Numbered from the stretch's first letter, positions 1-6,432 are shown. The stretch: 9,598 nt of DNA from JBDSGC01 sp046594105 (GCA_046594105.1 JBKJQB010000349.1:1-9598), one strand, 5' to 3'. The notes: a model not told the origin generated them from the sequence alone. A program made the numbers and translations.

Positions 1-345
1 GCGGAACACCTGGCTGCCGGTCAGCGAGGGGCCGCTGCCGGTCTCGCGGGCGATGTCCGGCGTGACGCGGAAGGCAATGCGGTGATTCAGATTGCCGGTG
101 AAGTTGAGGTAGGCGCGCGTGATGTTGAACGACGAGGGATGAATCAGATTGCCGTCGGAATCCGCGGTGCGCGGCGATTGGCTGTACGTGTAGTCGCCGA
201 AGATGACGGTCCCCAGTTTGAAGGCGGGCGTATCGTCAGGCGGGGTGGGACGTGCCGCAGCGGTGACCTGGCCGAACGCGGTCATCGCGATGGCCATCAC
301 GAAGAGCAGGAAAAGCGCGCGTAGCTGGAAGCTGGAAGTGATCAA
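1..345 (-). CDS. Outer-membrane porin-like protein, N-terminal 115 residues (runs off left edge)
   Basis: The reading frame is open from a TTG at 345-343 to the window edge, so only the N-terminus is seen. The first residues (MITSSFQLRALFLLFVMA, ending AFGQ at about 26) make a Sec signal peptide with one Arg and a hydrophobic core. The mature part starts with a Pro/Asp-rich stretch and then FKLGTVIFGDYTY, followed by SFNITRAYLNFTGNLNHRIAF. This has the alternating aromatic/polar pattern of beta-strands in bacterial porins and resembles phosphate-selective-porin-like proteins. The TTG is preferred over an internal ATG at 297 because a strong Shine-Dalgarno lies 6 bases before it, a stop codon lies immediately upstream, and the ATG would cut away the start of the signal peptide. 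It follows the PstS-like gene on the same strand, which suggests a role in oxyanion entry across the outer membrane. The family call is moderate, because barrel size and C-terminal strand cannot be seen. Confidence 0.7.
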   Translation of the reverse strand, partial: MITSSFQLRALFLLFVMAIAMTAFGQVTAAARPTPPDDTPAFKLGTVIFGDYTYSQSPRTADSDGNLIHPSSFNITRAYLNFTGNLNHRIAFRVTPDIARETGSGPSLTGSQVFR

Positions 346-351
346 TCAGTG

Positions 352-357
352 CTCCTC
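352..357 (-). promoter_or_regulatory. Ribosome binding site that fixes the TTG start of the porin-like gene
   Basis: On the minus strand this reads GAGGAG, followed by a 6-base spacer and the TTG start. It is the only good Shine-Dalgarno near the beginning of this frame. It supports TTG at 345 rather than the downstream GTG (300) or ATG (297), which have no comparable site. Confidence 0.7.
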
Positions 358-422
358 GAAAGACTCTCAGTAGGTTCTGTAATGACACTGTCCGAAGCCG
401 GGCACTCCACAACGTCGAGAGT

Positions 423-542
423 CCTTCTCCCCGCCGCAGCGGGGAGAAGGTGGCCGTAGGCCGGATGAGGGGCCATCCTCCGGGGCAAAAGCCCCTCACC
501 CCCGCTTCGCGGCACCCTCTCCCCGCCGCCGCGGGGAGAGGG
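423..542. repeat. Pair of facing palindromic repeat units (REP/BIME-like)
   Basis: Two near-identical palindromes flank this region. One has 12-base arms CCTTCTCCCCGC / GCGGGGAGAAGG at 423-434 and 439-450. The other has arms CCCTCTCCCCGC / GCGGGGAGAGGG at 515-526 and 531-542. Each is followed, reading toward the centre, by a TGGCCG..GGCCGGATGAGGGG or TGCCGCG..GGGGGTGAGGGG tail, so the two units face each other. A third hairpin (GGGGC-AAAA-GCCCC, 482-495) sits in the middle. This architecture matches a dispersed repeat type common in GC-rich bacterial genomes. It lies between the PstS-like and porin-like genes. It could fold in mRNA and attenuate or stabilise transcripts, but there is no T-run to make it a classic terminator. 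Confidence 0.8.
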
Positions 543-643
543 ACTCTCCATGGGAGCGTTTGTCATCACGGCTTCGACGGCGCCTCGCGACGTTTTGTGG
601 CTCAGGACGACATTGAGCGCGAGCGAGCCGTGGAAAGAAGCTG

Positions 644-1546
644 TCACTTGCGCCGTTTTGCCTTTGCCGGCCGGGCCGCCGGTTTCGCTGGAGCCTCGAG
701 GTCCTTCAATCTCAGGTAGCCGTGCTTCTTCACCAGTTCCTGTCCGCGGGGCGACAGGACGAAGTGGACCAGCGTTCTGGCCTCACCGGTTGGAGCTCCG
801 TTGGAGATGAAGAAAAGCGGGCGCGACATCGGGTAGGCACCGCTGGCGATGCTGGCGGCGACCGGCGCGACCACGCGGCCGTCATCAAGCTTGAGCGCCA
901 GGGCCTTGATCCGCGGATTTCCTTCAGCCCACGATGAGGAGAGCTGCGAGATGGAACCCCGCGTCGACATCACTTTGGTCCGGGTCTCTTCATTGCCGCC
1001 CACTTCGGGGTGGCTGACCTCGGGAGCCTTCTTCGGATCGTCGTAGAGCCATTTGGCGAAGACTTCCCACGTACCGCGTCCCGGCTCCTTGTTCAAGAAG
1101 ACGACCTTCTCATCGGGGCCGCCCAGCTGCTTCCAGTTGGTGACCCGGCTCTCGTACAGGTCCTTGATCTGTGCTTTCGTCAGCGCTTTCACGCCGCCCT
1201 GATAGACGTCCGCGGCGACCACCAGAGCCACGGCGTCCTGGCCGATTTTCGTCTCGACGAAATTCACCTTGGGATACTTGACGCGATCCTCCGAGGCAAT
1301 CGGTTTGCTGGACATCCCCAGCTCGATGGAACCGTCGCCGATCCCGGAGATCCCGCCGGAAGATCCTCCCTGCGTGTCGACGATGATCTGCATCTTCTTT
1401 TCGGCGCGCAGGATCTCCGCGGCCTCGGCAGCGACGGGGTTGACCGTGGTCGAGCCGTTGACGCGCAGCGTGGCGGCGGACAGTGTCCATGAGGTGAGCG
1501 TGATGGTGGCGATGGCGGCGGAAGTTGCCAGCGTGCGAACGTTCAT
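644..1546 (-). CDS. PstS-like periplasmic phosphate/oxyanion-binding protein
   Basis: A 300-residue protein with a Sec signal (cleavage probably after the Ala pair at 24-25) and one PBP-like fold of the PstS type, normal in length for the family. Visible family motifs are GSTTVNPVA (31-39), the Gly/Ser loop DTQGGSSGGISGI (57-69), GMSSKPI (77-83), the hinge-side loop EPGRGT (154-159) and YPMSRPLFF (238-246). The last 17 residues form an Ala/Pro/Lys/Arg tail. It would bind a phosphate-like oxyanion in the periplasm for an ABC importer, but no permease or ATPase gene is in the window. It starts 27 bases after the stop of the radical SAM-ArsM fusion, with AGGAG 9 bases ahead of ATG, so it is probably cotranscribed. 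By my alignment to remembered E. coli PstS contacts, several ligand residues differ (see findings). The substrate could therefore be phosphate, arsenate or another oxyanion. Confidence 0.87.
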   Translation of the reverse strand: MNVRTLATSAAIATITLTSWTLSAATLRVNGSTTVNPVAAEAAEILRAEKKMQIIVDTQGGSSGGISGIGDGSIELGMSSKPIASEDRVKYPKVNFVETKIGQDAVALVVAADVYQGGVKALTKAQIKDLYESRVTNWKQLGGPDEKVVFLNKEPGRGTWEVFAKWLYDDPKKAPEVSHPEVGGNEETRTKVMSTRGSISQLSSSWAEGNPRIKALALKLDDGRVVAPVAASIASGAYPMSRPLFFISNGAPTGEARTLVHFVLSPRGQELVKKHGYLRLKDLEAPAKPAARPAKAKRRK

Positions 1547-1573
1547 GTCGGTCGTCTCCTGCGTCTCACGCGA

Positions 1574-4063
1574 TCAGCAGCAGGCATCTTCGCCGGGCGC
1601 GCAGCAGGCATAGCCCGCCCGCTCCTCACCCGGCTGCAGGATGGCGAAGAAATTCTTGTATGGCGGATTGGAGAGCTTGGCTACGGTGTCGGTGCAGATC
1701 TCGTAGGCCTCGTTGCGCGGGAACTGGTGGCCTTCTTCATCGACGAACGCCTTGCCCGGCCCGAGGTACACGGCCTGATGACCCTTGAAGACGCAGCCGG
1801 CTGTCTTCTCGAATTTGAAGCCGCGCACGGTGATCGAGTAGAAGGGATGTCCTTCCACGTCCTTCCAGTACACCTTCTTGAGCACCTCGATGCCGTAGAA
1901 GCCGGCGCGCTCGAGCTCCGCGATGAACTCCTCCTGCGTGAGCGACCCGGTGAGGCATTCTCCCCATAGCTGGGCGTTCACCTTGAGATGTGGCGGGACT
2001 TTGTTTTCCGCGACGATGTCGGAGATCAGGATGCGGCCGTGATCGCGCAGCACGCGCCAGATCTCCTCGAAGACGCGCGGCTTGTCGGGCGACAGGTTGA
2101 CGACGCAATTCGACGTCACCAGATCGACCGACTTCGACTCCAGCGGGATCTTCTCCAGGAATCCTTCCATGAACTCCACCGAGTCGTATCCGAGGGCCGC
2201 GGCGACCTTGGGCTGATTCTCGCGGGCCACGCTGAGCATGCGATCGGTCATGTCCACGCCGATGGCCTTACCGGTCGCGCCGACGAACTTTGCCGCGATG
2301 AACACGTCGATTCCGGCGCCCGATCCGAGGTCGACGACGGTCTCGCCTTCCTTGATGCCGGCAGTGGTCATCGGGGAGCCGCAGCCGTAGAAGCGGTCGA
2401 GCACTTCCTGCGGGATGTGTGAGATCGCCGAGTCGTCGTACTTGGTCGGGCAGCACAGTTCGGCCTGCGGGGTCTCCGCGGCGGCTCCGTAGAACTCGCG
2501 CACTTTTGCGCGCGGCTTGTCGACATCGAAGGAGAGGACGCAATTGGAATGCAGCGTCAGCACCGGCTCCTCCGCAAGGATGCCGTCGGCGGTGCCGCAG
2601 GAGATGGCGCCGTCGCCCATGGCGTGCAGGACCAGAGGCGCGTCGTAACCGGAGCGCGAGTTTTTGCGATCGCGTTTTTCTTCGCCGAGTTCGGTCATGA
2701 CCCGGCGGGCCAGGGCAACCGAAACGGGGTAGTAGGGATCGGCGCCGAGGAAGTCGCCGGTGAAACACCAGGCGTGCTCGAGATCTCCGCCGCCGGTGAA
2801 GAAGCGAAATGGATCCCCGGCCACCGAAGGCTTGTTGGCCAGCGTGGCGGCGCGCAGATTGCGGATGATCGGCGACGACGCGACGATCTCCTCGAGGTCG
2901 TGCTGATTGACGTCTCCACAGACGAGCGGCCCTTCGTTGGCCAGCGCCGCAGAGGGATAGACCTTGCCGTCGGCGTAGACGCAAAGGGAGTCCCAGCCGG
3001 CGTTGCCGAGGTCGTACTTGAGGCCCGGCATGCCATTGACGCGCCGCTTCACCGCTTCGAAGTTGTCGAGGACCGTGCCCTGTTCCTTTGCCGCGTCGAC
3101 GACCTTCATGACCGCGGCCAGCAGCGGGGCCTGATCGGGGAAGAAGCCGTTGTCCGCAGAAGCGGCGCGGCCGCGTTTGTGGCTCCACATCAGATGCTGG
3201 CTGCGTGCGCCGACGCTCTTGACGATGGCCGGGATCTGCACGAGCTCGTCGAGGTTCTCCTCGGTGGTGACCGTTGTCAGCGAAACGTCGAAGCCCATGC
3301 CGGAGAGGATGCGGGCGCCTTCCAGCGCTTTGGTGAAGGTGCCGGCACCGCGGATCGGATCGTTCGTTTCAGGCGAGGCGCCATCGATGGAGACCTGGAA
3401 GCGCACCTTCTCGCGATCGAGCGACTCCAATCCCTCGCGAATCCGCCCGGCGAAGAGCGTGGCGTTGGTCAGGACGATGAACTCCATCCCGTGCGTCCTG
3501 GTGATGTGATTGGCCAGGTCGAAGAGATCCTTGCGGAGGAATGGCTCGCCGCCGGTGATGTACACGCGCTCCACACCGAGCTCTTTTGCGCGATCGACCA
3601 TAGCGATGAGCTTCTCAGGCGGAAGGCCGTTGATCCCTCCCGGGCCGGAGGACACCAGGCAGTGGGTGCAGCTCAGGTTGCAGTTGTTGTTGACTTGCAG
3701 CCACAGCTCGCGCAAACCGGAGGGGGAGATCATGGCCGCGCGGCCGGCATAGGCCGCACGGGCGAAGGGCGCGTCGGAGATCATCCCGGCGCGGTCCAGC
3801 GCGGCGACGAAGTCGTGGACGTGCACCCAGGCCTTGCCCGCTTCCAGATTCTTCTCGGAAGCGTAGCGCGCCACCAGGGAGCCGAAGGGCATCGCTGCTC
3901 CCCCCGTTTCCGCGTCGCCAATCCATCCGAGTAACTCGGCTCCACGGGTTTCGACGGCAACCCAGTTCGGCGCGTCCCCGTCAACCGCATACGTCAGCGA
4001 GTCGCTCTCGAACGAAAACAGTTTGGGCAGGTGGAGCGGTGTGCGCTCGGCAAGGACAGTCAT
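1574..4063 (-). CDS. PqqD-like / radical SAM-SPASM-like / arsenite methyltransferase (ArsM) fusion protein
   Basis: An 829-residue cytoplasmic fusion. Residues about 1-98 resemble a PqqD-like domain. Residues about 115-400 are a radical SAM enzyme: C128-x3-C132-x2-C135 for the 4Fe-4S cluster, GGEP at 171-174 and SIDG at 225-228. SPASM/twitch-like cysteines follow (C361, C382, C433). Residues about 435-512 are unassigned. Residues about 515-750 are an ArsM/AS3MT-type methyltransferase: CC at 537-538, FYGCGSP (C561), SAM motif VDLGSGAGID (577-586), GVDMT (602-606), SNCVVNL (C653) and LWGECLTGS (C703). The 50-residue C653-C703 spacing equals that between the last two As(III)-binding cysteines of human AS3MT as I recall them. 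The C-terminal module ends in a CC..CC tail. The ATG has GGAGG 8 bases upstream. It lies 45 bases after the DUF2064 gene and 27 bases before the PstS-like gene. Likely role: methylate a trivalent metalloid and modify it by radical chemistry. The product is unknown. Confidence 0.9.
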   Translation of the reverse strand: MTVLAERTPLHLPKLFSFESDSLTYAVDGDAPNWVAVETRGAELLGWIGDAETGGAAMPFGSLVARYASEKNLEAGKAWVHVHDFVAALDRAGMISDAPFARAAYAGRAAMISPSGLRELWLQVNNNCNLSCTHCLVSSGPGGINGLPPEKLIAMVDRAKELGVERVYITGGEPFLRKDLFDLANHITRTHGMEFIVLTNATLFAGRIREGLESLDREKVRFQVSIDGASPETNDPIRGAGTFTKALEGARILSGMGFDVSLTTVTTEENLDELVQIPAIVKSVGARSQHLMWSHKRGRAASADNGFFPDQAPLLAAVMKVVDAAKEQGTVLDNFEAVKRRVNGMPGLKYDLGNAGWDSLCVYADGKVYPSAALANEGPLVCGDVNQHDLEEIVASSPIIRNLRAATLANKPSVAGDPFRFFTGGGDLEHAWCFTGDFLGADPYYPVSVALARRVMTELGEEKRDRKNSRSGYDAPLVLHAMGDGAISCGTADGILAEEPVLTLHSNCVLSFDVDKPRAKVREFYGAAAETPQAELCCPTKYDDSAISHIPQEVLDRFYGCGSPMTTAGIKEGETVVDLGSGAGIDVFIAAKFVGATGKAIGVDMTDRMLSVARENQPKVAAALGYDSVEFMEGFLEKIPLESKSVDLVTSNCVVNLSPDKPRVFEEIWRVLRDHGRILISDIVAENKVPPHLKVNAQLWGECLTGSLTQEEFIAELERAGFYGIEVLKKVYWKDVEGHPFYSITVRGFKFEKTAGCVFKGHQAVYLGPGKAFVDEEGHQFPRNEAYEICTDTVAKLSNPPYKNFFAILQPGEERAGYACCAPGEDACC

Positions 4064-4108
4064 CGGATCAGCCTCCGGAGATTGGGGGAACGGTGGGGGG
4101 ACGGCGGG

Positions 4109-4828
4109 TCAGGCGGAGGGAGGTCCGCGGAACAGCGACGCATTGCGCGGGAGTGACGGCGCGAACGCCAGTCGTCGAACCGGTGCGATCGCCTGCTGCG
4201 AGATCACCGAGCGCATGCGCGATCGCAGCAGCGCAAACTCAGAGGAGAGTCCAGCGCCGATCCGGACCGCGTCGGCCAGGCTGTCGATGTCATCGATGCT
4301 TCTCACGAAGGCGATCTGGGCGCCGTGTTGCGATGCGCGCGCGCCCAGTTCGGCCGCCGTCGATGAGGCGAACCAGGGAATCTGATTCCATTCGATCGCT
4401 GGCGCCGGTCTCCCCGTTCGATTGAGCCCGAGGAGATAGAAGCCACCATCGCGGCTGGGACCGATCACGCAGCGGTCGGGATGAGACTGCAGTGCGCCGA
4501 ACGCCTCGTCGATCAGGCGAAGATCCACACCGGCCACGTCCCCTGCCAGCAGAAGGACGGAGTCGCATCCCATTCCGAAGGCGAAGCGGAAGGCCGAGTC
4601 GATCTTCGTTCCTAGAGAGTCGAGAGGATCGTCCTTGGTGACGCCGTCGGAAACGAGGGAAAAACGGCCGTGACGTTCGGAAGCGACCACCAGCGTGATG
4701 TCCTGGCGGGGCCGGATGGTTTCGATCAGATTCTGATGGAGTGTGTCCAGCAGCCGCGACGGCACGCCCTTGCGGAGGGCCTCACGCTTCGGGTCGCCGG
4801 TGAAGAGAACGATCGCTCGACGGTTCAT
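4109..4828 (-). CDS. DUF2064 / CofC-like protein, arsenosugar-associated glycosyltransferase type (TIGR04282-like)
   Basis: A 239-residue soluble protein with a GT-A/nucleotidyltransferase-like Rossmann fold. AIVLFTGDP (5-13) is the first strand. LLLAGDVAG (92-100) sits where the family has its G-x-D-x-P metal-binding motif. GPSRDGGFYLLGL (123-135) is the strongest DUF2064 signature, and DDIDS (179-183) is the late Asp motif. The family is annotated as an arsenosugar-biosynthesis glycosyltransferase when found beside arsM/arsS genes, which is the situation here because the next gene is an ArsM fusion. It is probably the first gene of the operon. The N-terminal K-T-R-L and Pro of the classical motifs are absent (LRKGVPSRLL at 19-28 and AGDVAG are seen instead). 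It is therefore a divergent subgroup, and the sugar or nucleotide substrate is unknown. The ATG is chosen because strand 1 begins directly after it, though its Shine-Dalgarno (GAGAG, 3 bases ahead) is weak and close. Confidence 0.82.
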   Translation of the reverse strand: MNRRAIVLFTGDPKREALRKGVPSRLLDTLHQNLIETIRPRQDITLVVASERHGRFSLVSDGVTKDDPLDSLGTKIDSAFRFAFGMGCDSVLLLAGDVAGVDLRLIDEAFGALQSHPDRCVIGPSRDGGFYLLGLNRTGRPAPAIEWNQIPWFASSTAAELGARASQHGAQIAFVRSIDDIDSLADAVRIGAGLSSEFALLRSRMRSVISQQAIAPVRRLAFAPSLPRNASLFRGPPSA

Positions 4829-5162
4829 GACTCTCAGGCTCTACGCTGCCGCGATGGTATCGGATTCGCGAGGAGGAAGTGTTTTCGGACGCGAAGGACG
4901 GTGTGGGATTGTCCCTAAAGTGATTGCGGATTTGTGCCGGAAGCCCTTTCGCCAACCTGCCTCACCTCCGGTCTCGAGCATGATCCTGCCGTTCGGTGGT
5001 GTGGGCCGTGGGCTTAGGCTTGCCATTCCACATTCGATGTTTCGCGGGGCCGAAACGTTTCATGGCTGGAAAGGCTGGCCCGTTTTCAGCAGTGCAGCTG
5101 TCGACTCCGTCGATTTGCCGATCTCTTCCGGTCAGCGTCGGAGACCCGAGGAAGAGACCTCC
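4829..5162. other. Divergent intergenic region with weak regulatory candidates
   Basis: These 334 bases separate the start of the minus-strand metalloid operon from the plus-strand response regulator, so promoters for both should lie here. I see no convincing sigma-70 boxes. Candidates are a perfect 10-base palindrome GAAACGTTTC (5052-5061) and a weak -24/-12-like pattern TGGGC..TTGC (5009-5023, GG-N10-GC spacing). The frame of the regulator stays open upstream to 4743 on the plus strand, but the translated upstream part looks like noise. I see no RNA gene or mobile element. Confidence 0.4.
5148..5154 (+). promoter_or_regulatory. Ribosome binding site for the GTG start of the response regulator
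   Basis: GAGGAAG lies 8 bases before the GTG at 5163. It decides the start. The same frame is open much further upstream, but only the GTG gives a normal receiver-domain N-terminus right after a Shine-Dalgarno. Confidence 0.65.
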
Positions 5163-5570
5163 GTGACCGATTGTCCCCATTGCGTACTTGTCGTCGACGA
5201 TGATCCCAGCATCCGGAAGTTGATCGCGACTTTTCTCCGTCGTCGTGGATACAAACCCATCGAGGCGACCAACGGCCGGGAAGCCCTGCGCGAGATGCGT
5301 GCTGGAGAAGCGCAGATCGTGGTGCTGGATCTGATGATGCCGGAGGTTTCCGGCTGGCAGGTTCTGGAGGAGCGGGCGAAGGATCCTGCGTTGCAGAGCA
5401 TCCCGGTCGTGGTGGTCACCGCGAACTCCGGTCCCGACGCGGCCAGGGCTTTGGACAAGGGAATCTGCGCACTGCTGCCGAAGCCGTTCGATCTCGACGC
5501 GCTCGAAGCGATCGTGAAGAGTTGTCTGGCCCACCCGCATGGTCCCAGCGCCACCATCGTGGTCCAGTAA
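5163..5570 (+). CDS. Stand-alone CheY-like response regulator (receiver domain only)
   Basis: A 135-residue single-domain receiver protein. Key residues are the acidic patch DDD (12-14) after LVV, the phosphoacceptor D56 in VVLDLMMPEVSGW, T86 in VVVTA, and K107 in the LPKPF loop. The domain fills the whole protein apart from a short C-terminal tail, so there is no DNA-binding or enzymatic output. It should act by protein-protein contact after phosphorylation by a histidine kinase, which is not in the window. The start was set at GTG 5163 because it has a good Shine-Dalgarno and gives the usual 7-residue lead into the first strand. An upstream ATG frame would add about 140 residues of unstructured-looking sequence. 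The DUF547 gene follows 65 bases later on the same strand, but a functional link is only suggested by position. Confidence 0.9.
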   Translation: MTDCPHCVLVVDDDPSIRKLIATFLRRRGYKPIEATNGREALREMRAGEAQIVVLDLMMPEVSGWQVLEERAKDPALQSIPVVVVTANSGPDAARALDKGICALLPKPFDLDALEAIVKSCLAHPHGPSATIVVQ

Positions 5571-5635
5571 GCTCTTCGCCGGTTCGGATAAACCCGGGCT
5601 GCGCCGCCAACCGTAGATTGGATCGGAGACTCCAC

Positions 5636-6421
5636 ATGAAACGAACTGGGATCCTGCTGCTCGCCGTCACGCTCTTGACCGCCTCCCTCGCCCAGGCCCA
5701 GCCGAAGGCCGCGCCTGGTGGAGAACCTGACTACAGTGCGTGGAACACCCTTCTGTCGAGGTATTACGACCCGGCCCGGGGGATGGACTACGCCCATCTG
5801 AAGGCGAACGACAACGCCGCATTGCAGGCGCTGCGGCAGACGCTGGCGCGGGTCAACGTGCCCTCGCTGACGAAGAAGCAGCAGCTGGCCTACTGGATCA
5901 ATCTCTACAACGTGAACGTCGTGGCCACGGTGGTGGAGAAGTACCCGATCGGCTCCATCCGCGACCTCTCCACCGATCCGATCATCCGCCTGAATGTTTT
6001 CAAGAAGGATCGCGTGCCGTTCGGCAACGGGATGATCTCGCTCAATACCATCGAGAACGATCGGATCCGCGAGGGGTTTCACGACCCGCGGATTCACTTC
6101 GCCATCAACTGCGCGGCGAAGAGCTGCCCCCCCATCCGTCCGGAGGCATATCGAGGCGATCGGATCGACGCCCAGCTCGACGATCAGGTGCGCAAGTTCC
6201 TCGCCGGAAATGGTGCGCGCGTCGAAGCGCGAGGATCCGACTCAGTGATTCACGTTACCAAGATCATGGACTGGTTCGGCGATGACTTCGACAAGTGGGG
6301 CGGCGGGAAGACCCCGTTCCTGCGCAAGTACCTGCCGACCGAAAAGTCGCGCCTCCTGCAGGGCAACATCAAGCTCGATTATGACAACTACGACTGGGCG
6401 CTGAACGACTGGAAACGATAG
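5636..6421 (+). CDS. Secreted DUF547 domain protein
   Basis: A 261-residue protein with an N-terminal Sec signal peptide (MKRTGILLLAVTLL.., cleavage near AQA, about residue 21) and a DUF547 domain over most of the rest. Family hallmarks are AYWINLYN (85-92), FGNGMISLNTIEN (129-141), HFAINCAAKSCPPI (154-167, with the conserved Cys pair C159 and C164) and YDNYDWALN (249-257). The function of DUF547 is not established. The Asn/His/Cys pattern has suggested a papain-like or transglutaminase-like fold, which I cannot confirm here. The protein is expected in the periplasm or outside the cell. The start at 5636 is preferred over an in-frame ATG at 5522 because that one lies inside the preceding gene. 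The chosen ATG has GGAGA 6 bases upstream and begins the signal peptide. It may be cotranscribed with the response regulator. Confidence 0.9.
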   Translation: MKRTGILLLAVTLLTASLAQAQPKAAPGGEPDYSAWNTLLSRYYDPARGMDYAHLKANDNAALQALRQTLARVNVPSLTKKQQLAYWINLYNVNVVATVVEKYPIGSIRDLSTDPIIRLNVFKKDRVPFGNGMISLNTIENDRIREGFHDPRIHFAINCAAKSCPPIRPEAYRGDRIDAQLDDQVRKFLAGNGARVEARGSDSVIHVTKIMDWFGDDFDKWGGGKTPFLRKYLPTEKSRLLQGNIKLDYDNYDWALNDWKR

Positions 6422-6432
6422 CGCGGGGCGAA

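Noticed and set aside
423..542. The palindromic repeats considered as a CRISPR array.
   Set aside because: There are only two units, in opposite orientation, with no regular spacers and no cas genes nearby.
2549..3934. A 461-codon open frame on the plus strand opposite the radical SAM-ArsM fusion.
   Set aside because: It is antisense to a clearly conserved protein and its translation is rich in Arg/Gly/Val/Asp without any motif. Long antisense frames are normal in GC-rich DNA.
5062..5166. A 34-codon ORF ending in a TGA that overlaps the GTG start of the response regulator (GTGA), suggestive of a leader peptide with translational coupling.
   Set aside because: It has no Shine-Dalgarno, the translated sequence has no recognisable character, and an overlap of this kind easily arises by chance.
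5132..6097. A 321-codon open frame on the minus strand opposite the response regulator and DUF547 genes.
   Set aside because: It overlaps two genes with strong family motifs on the other strand and has no Shine-Dalgarno or family signature.
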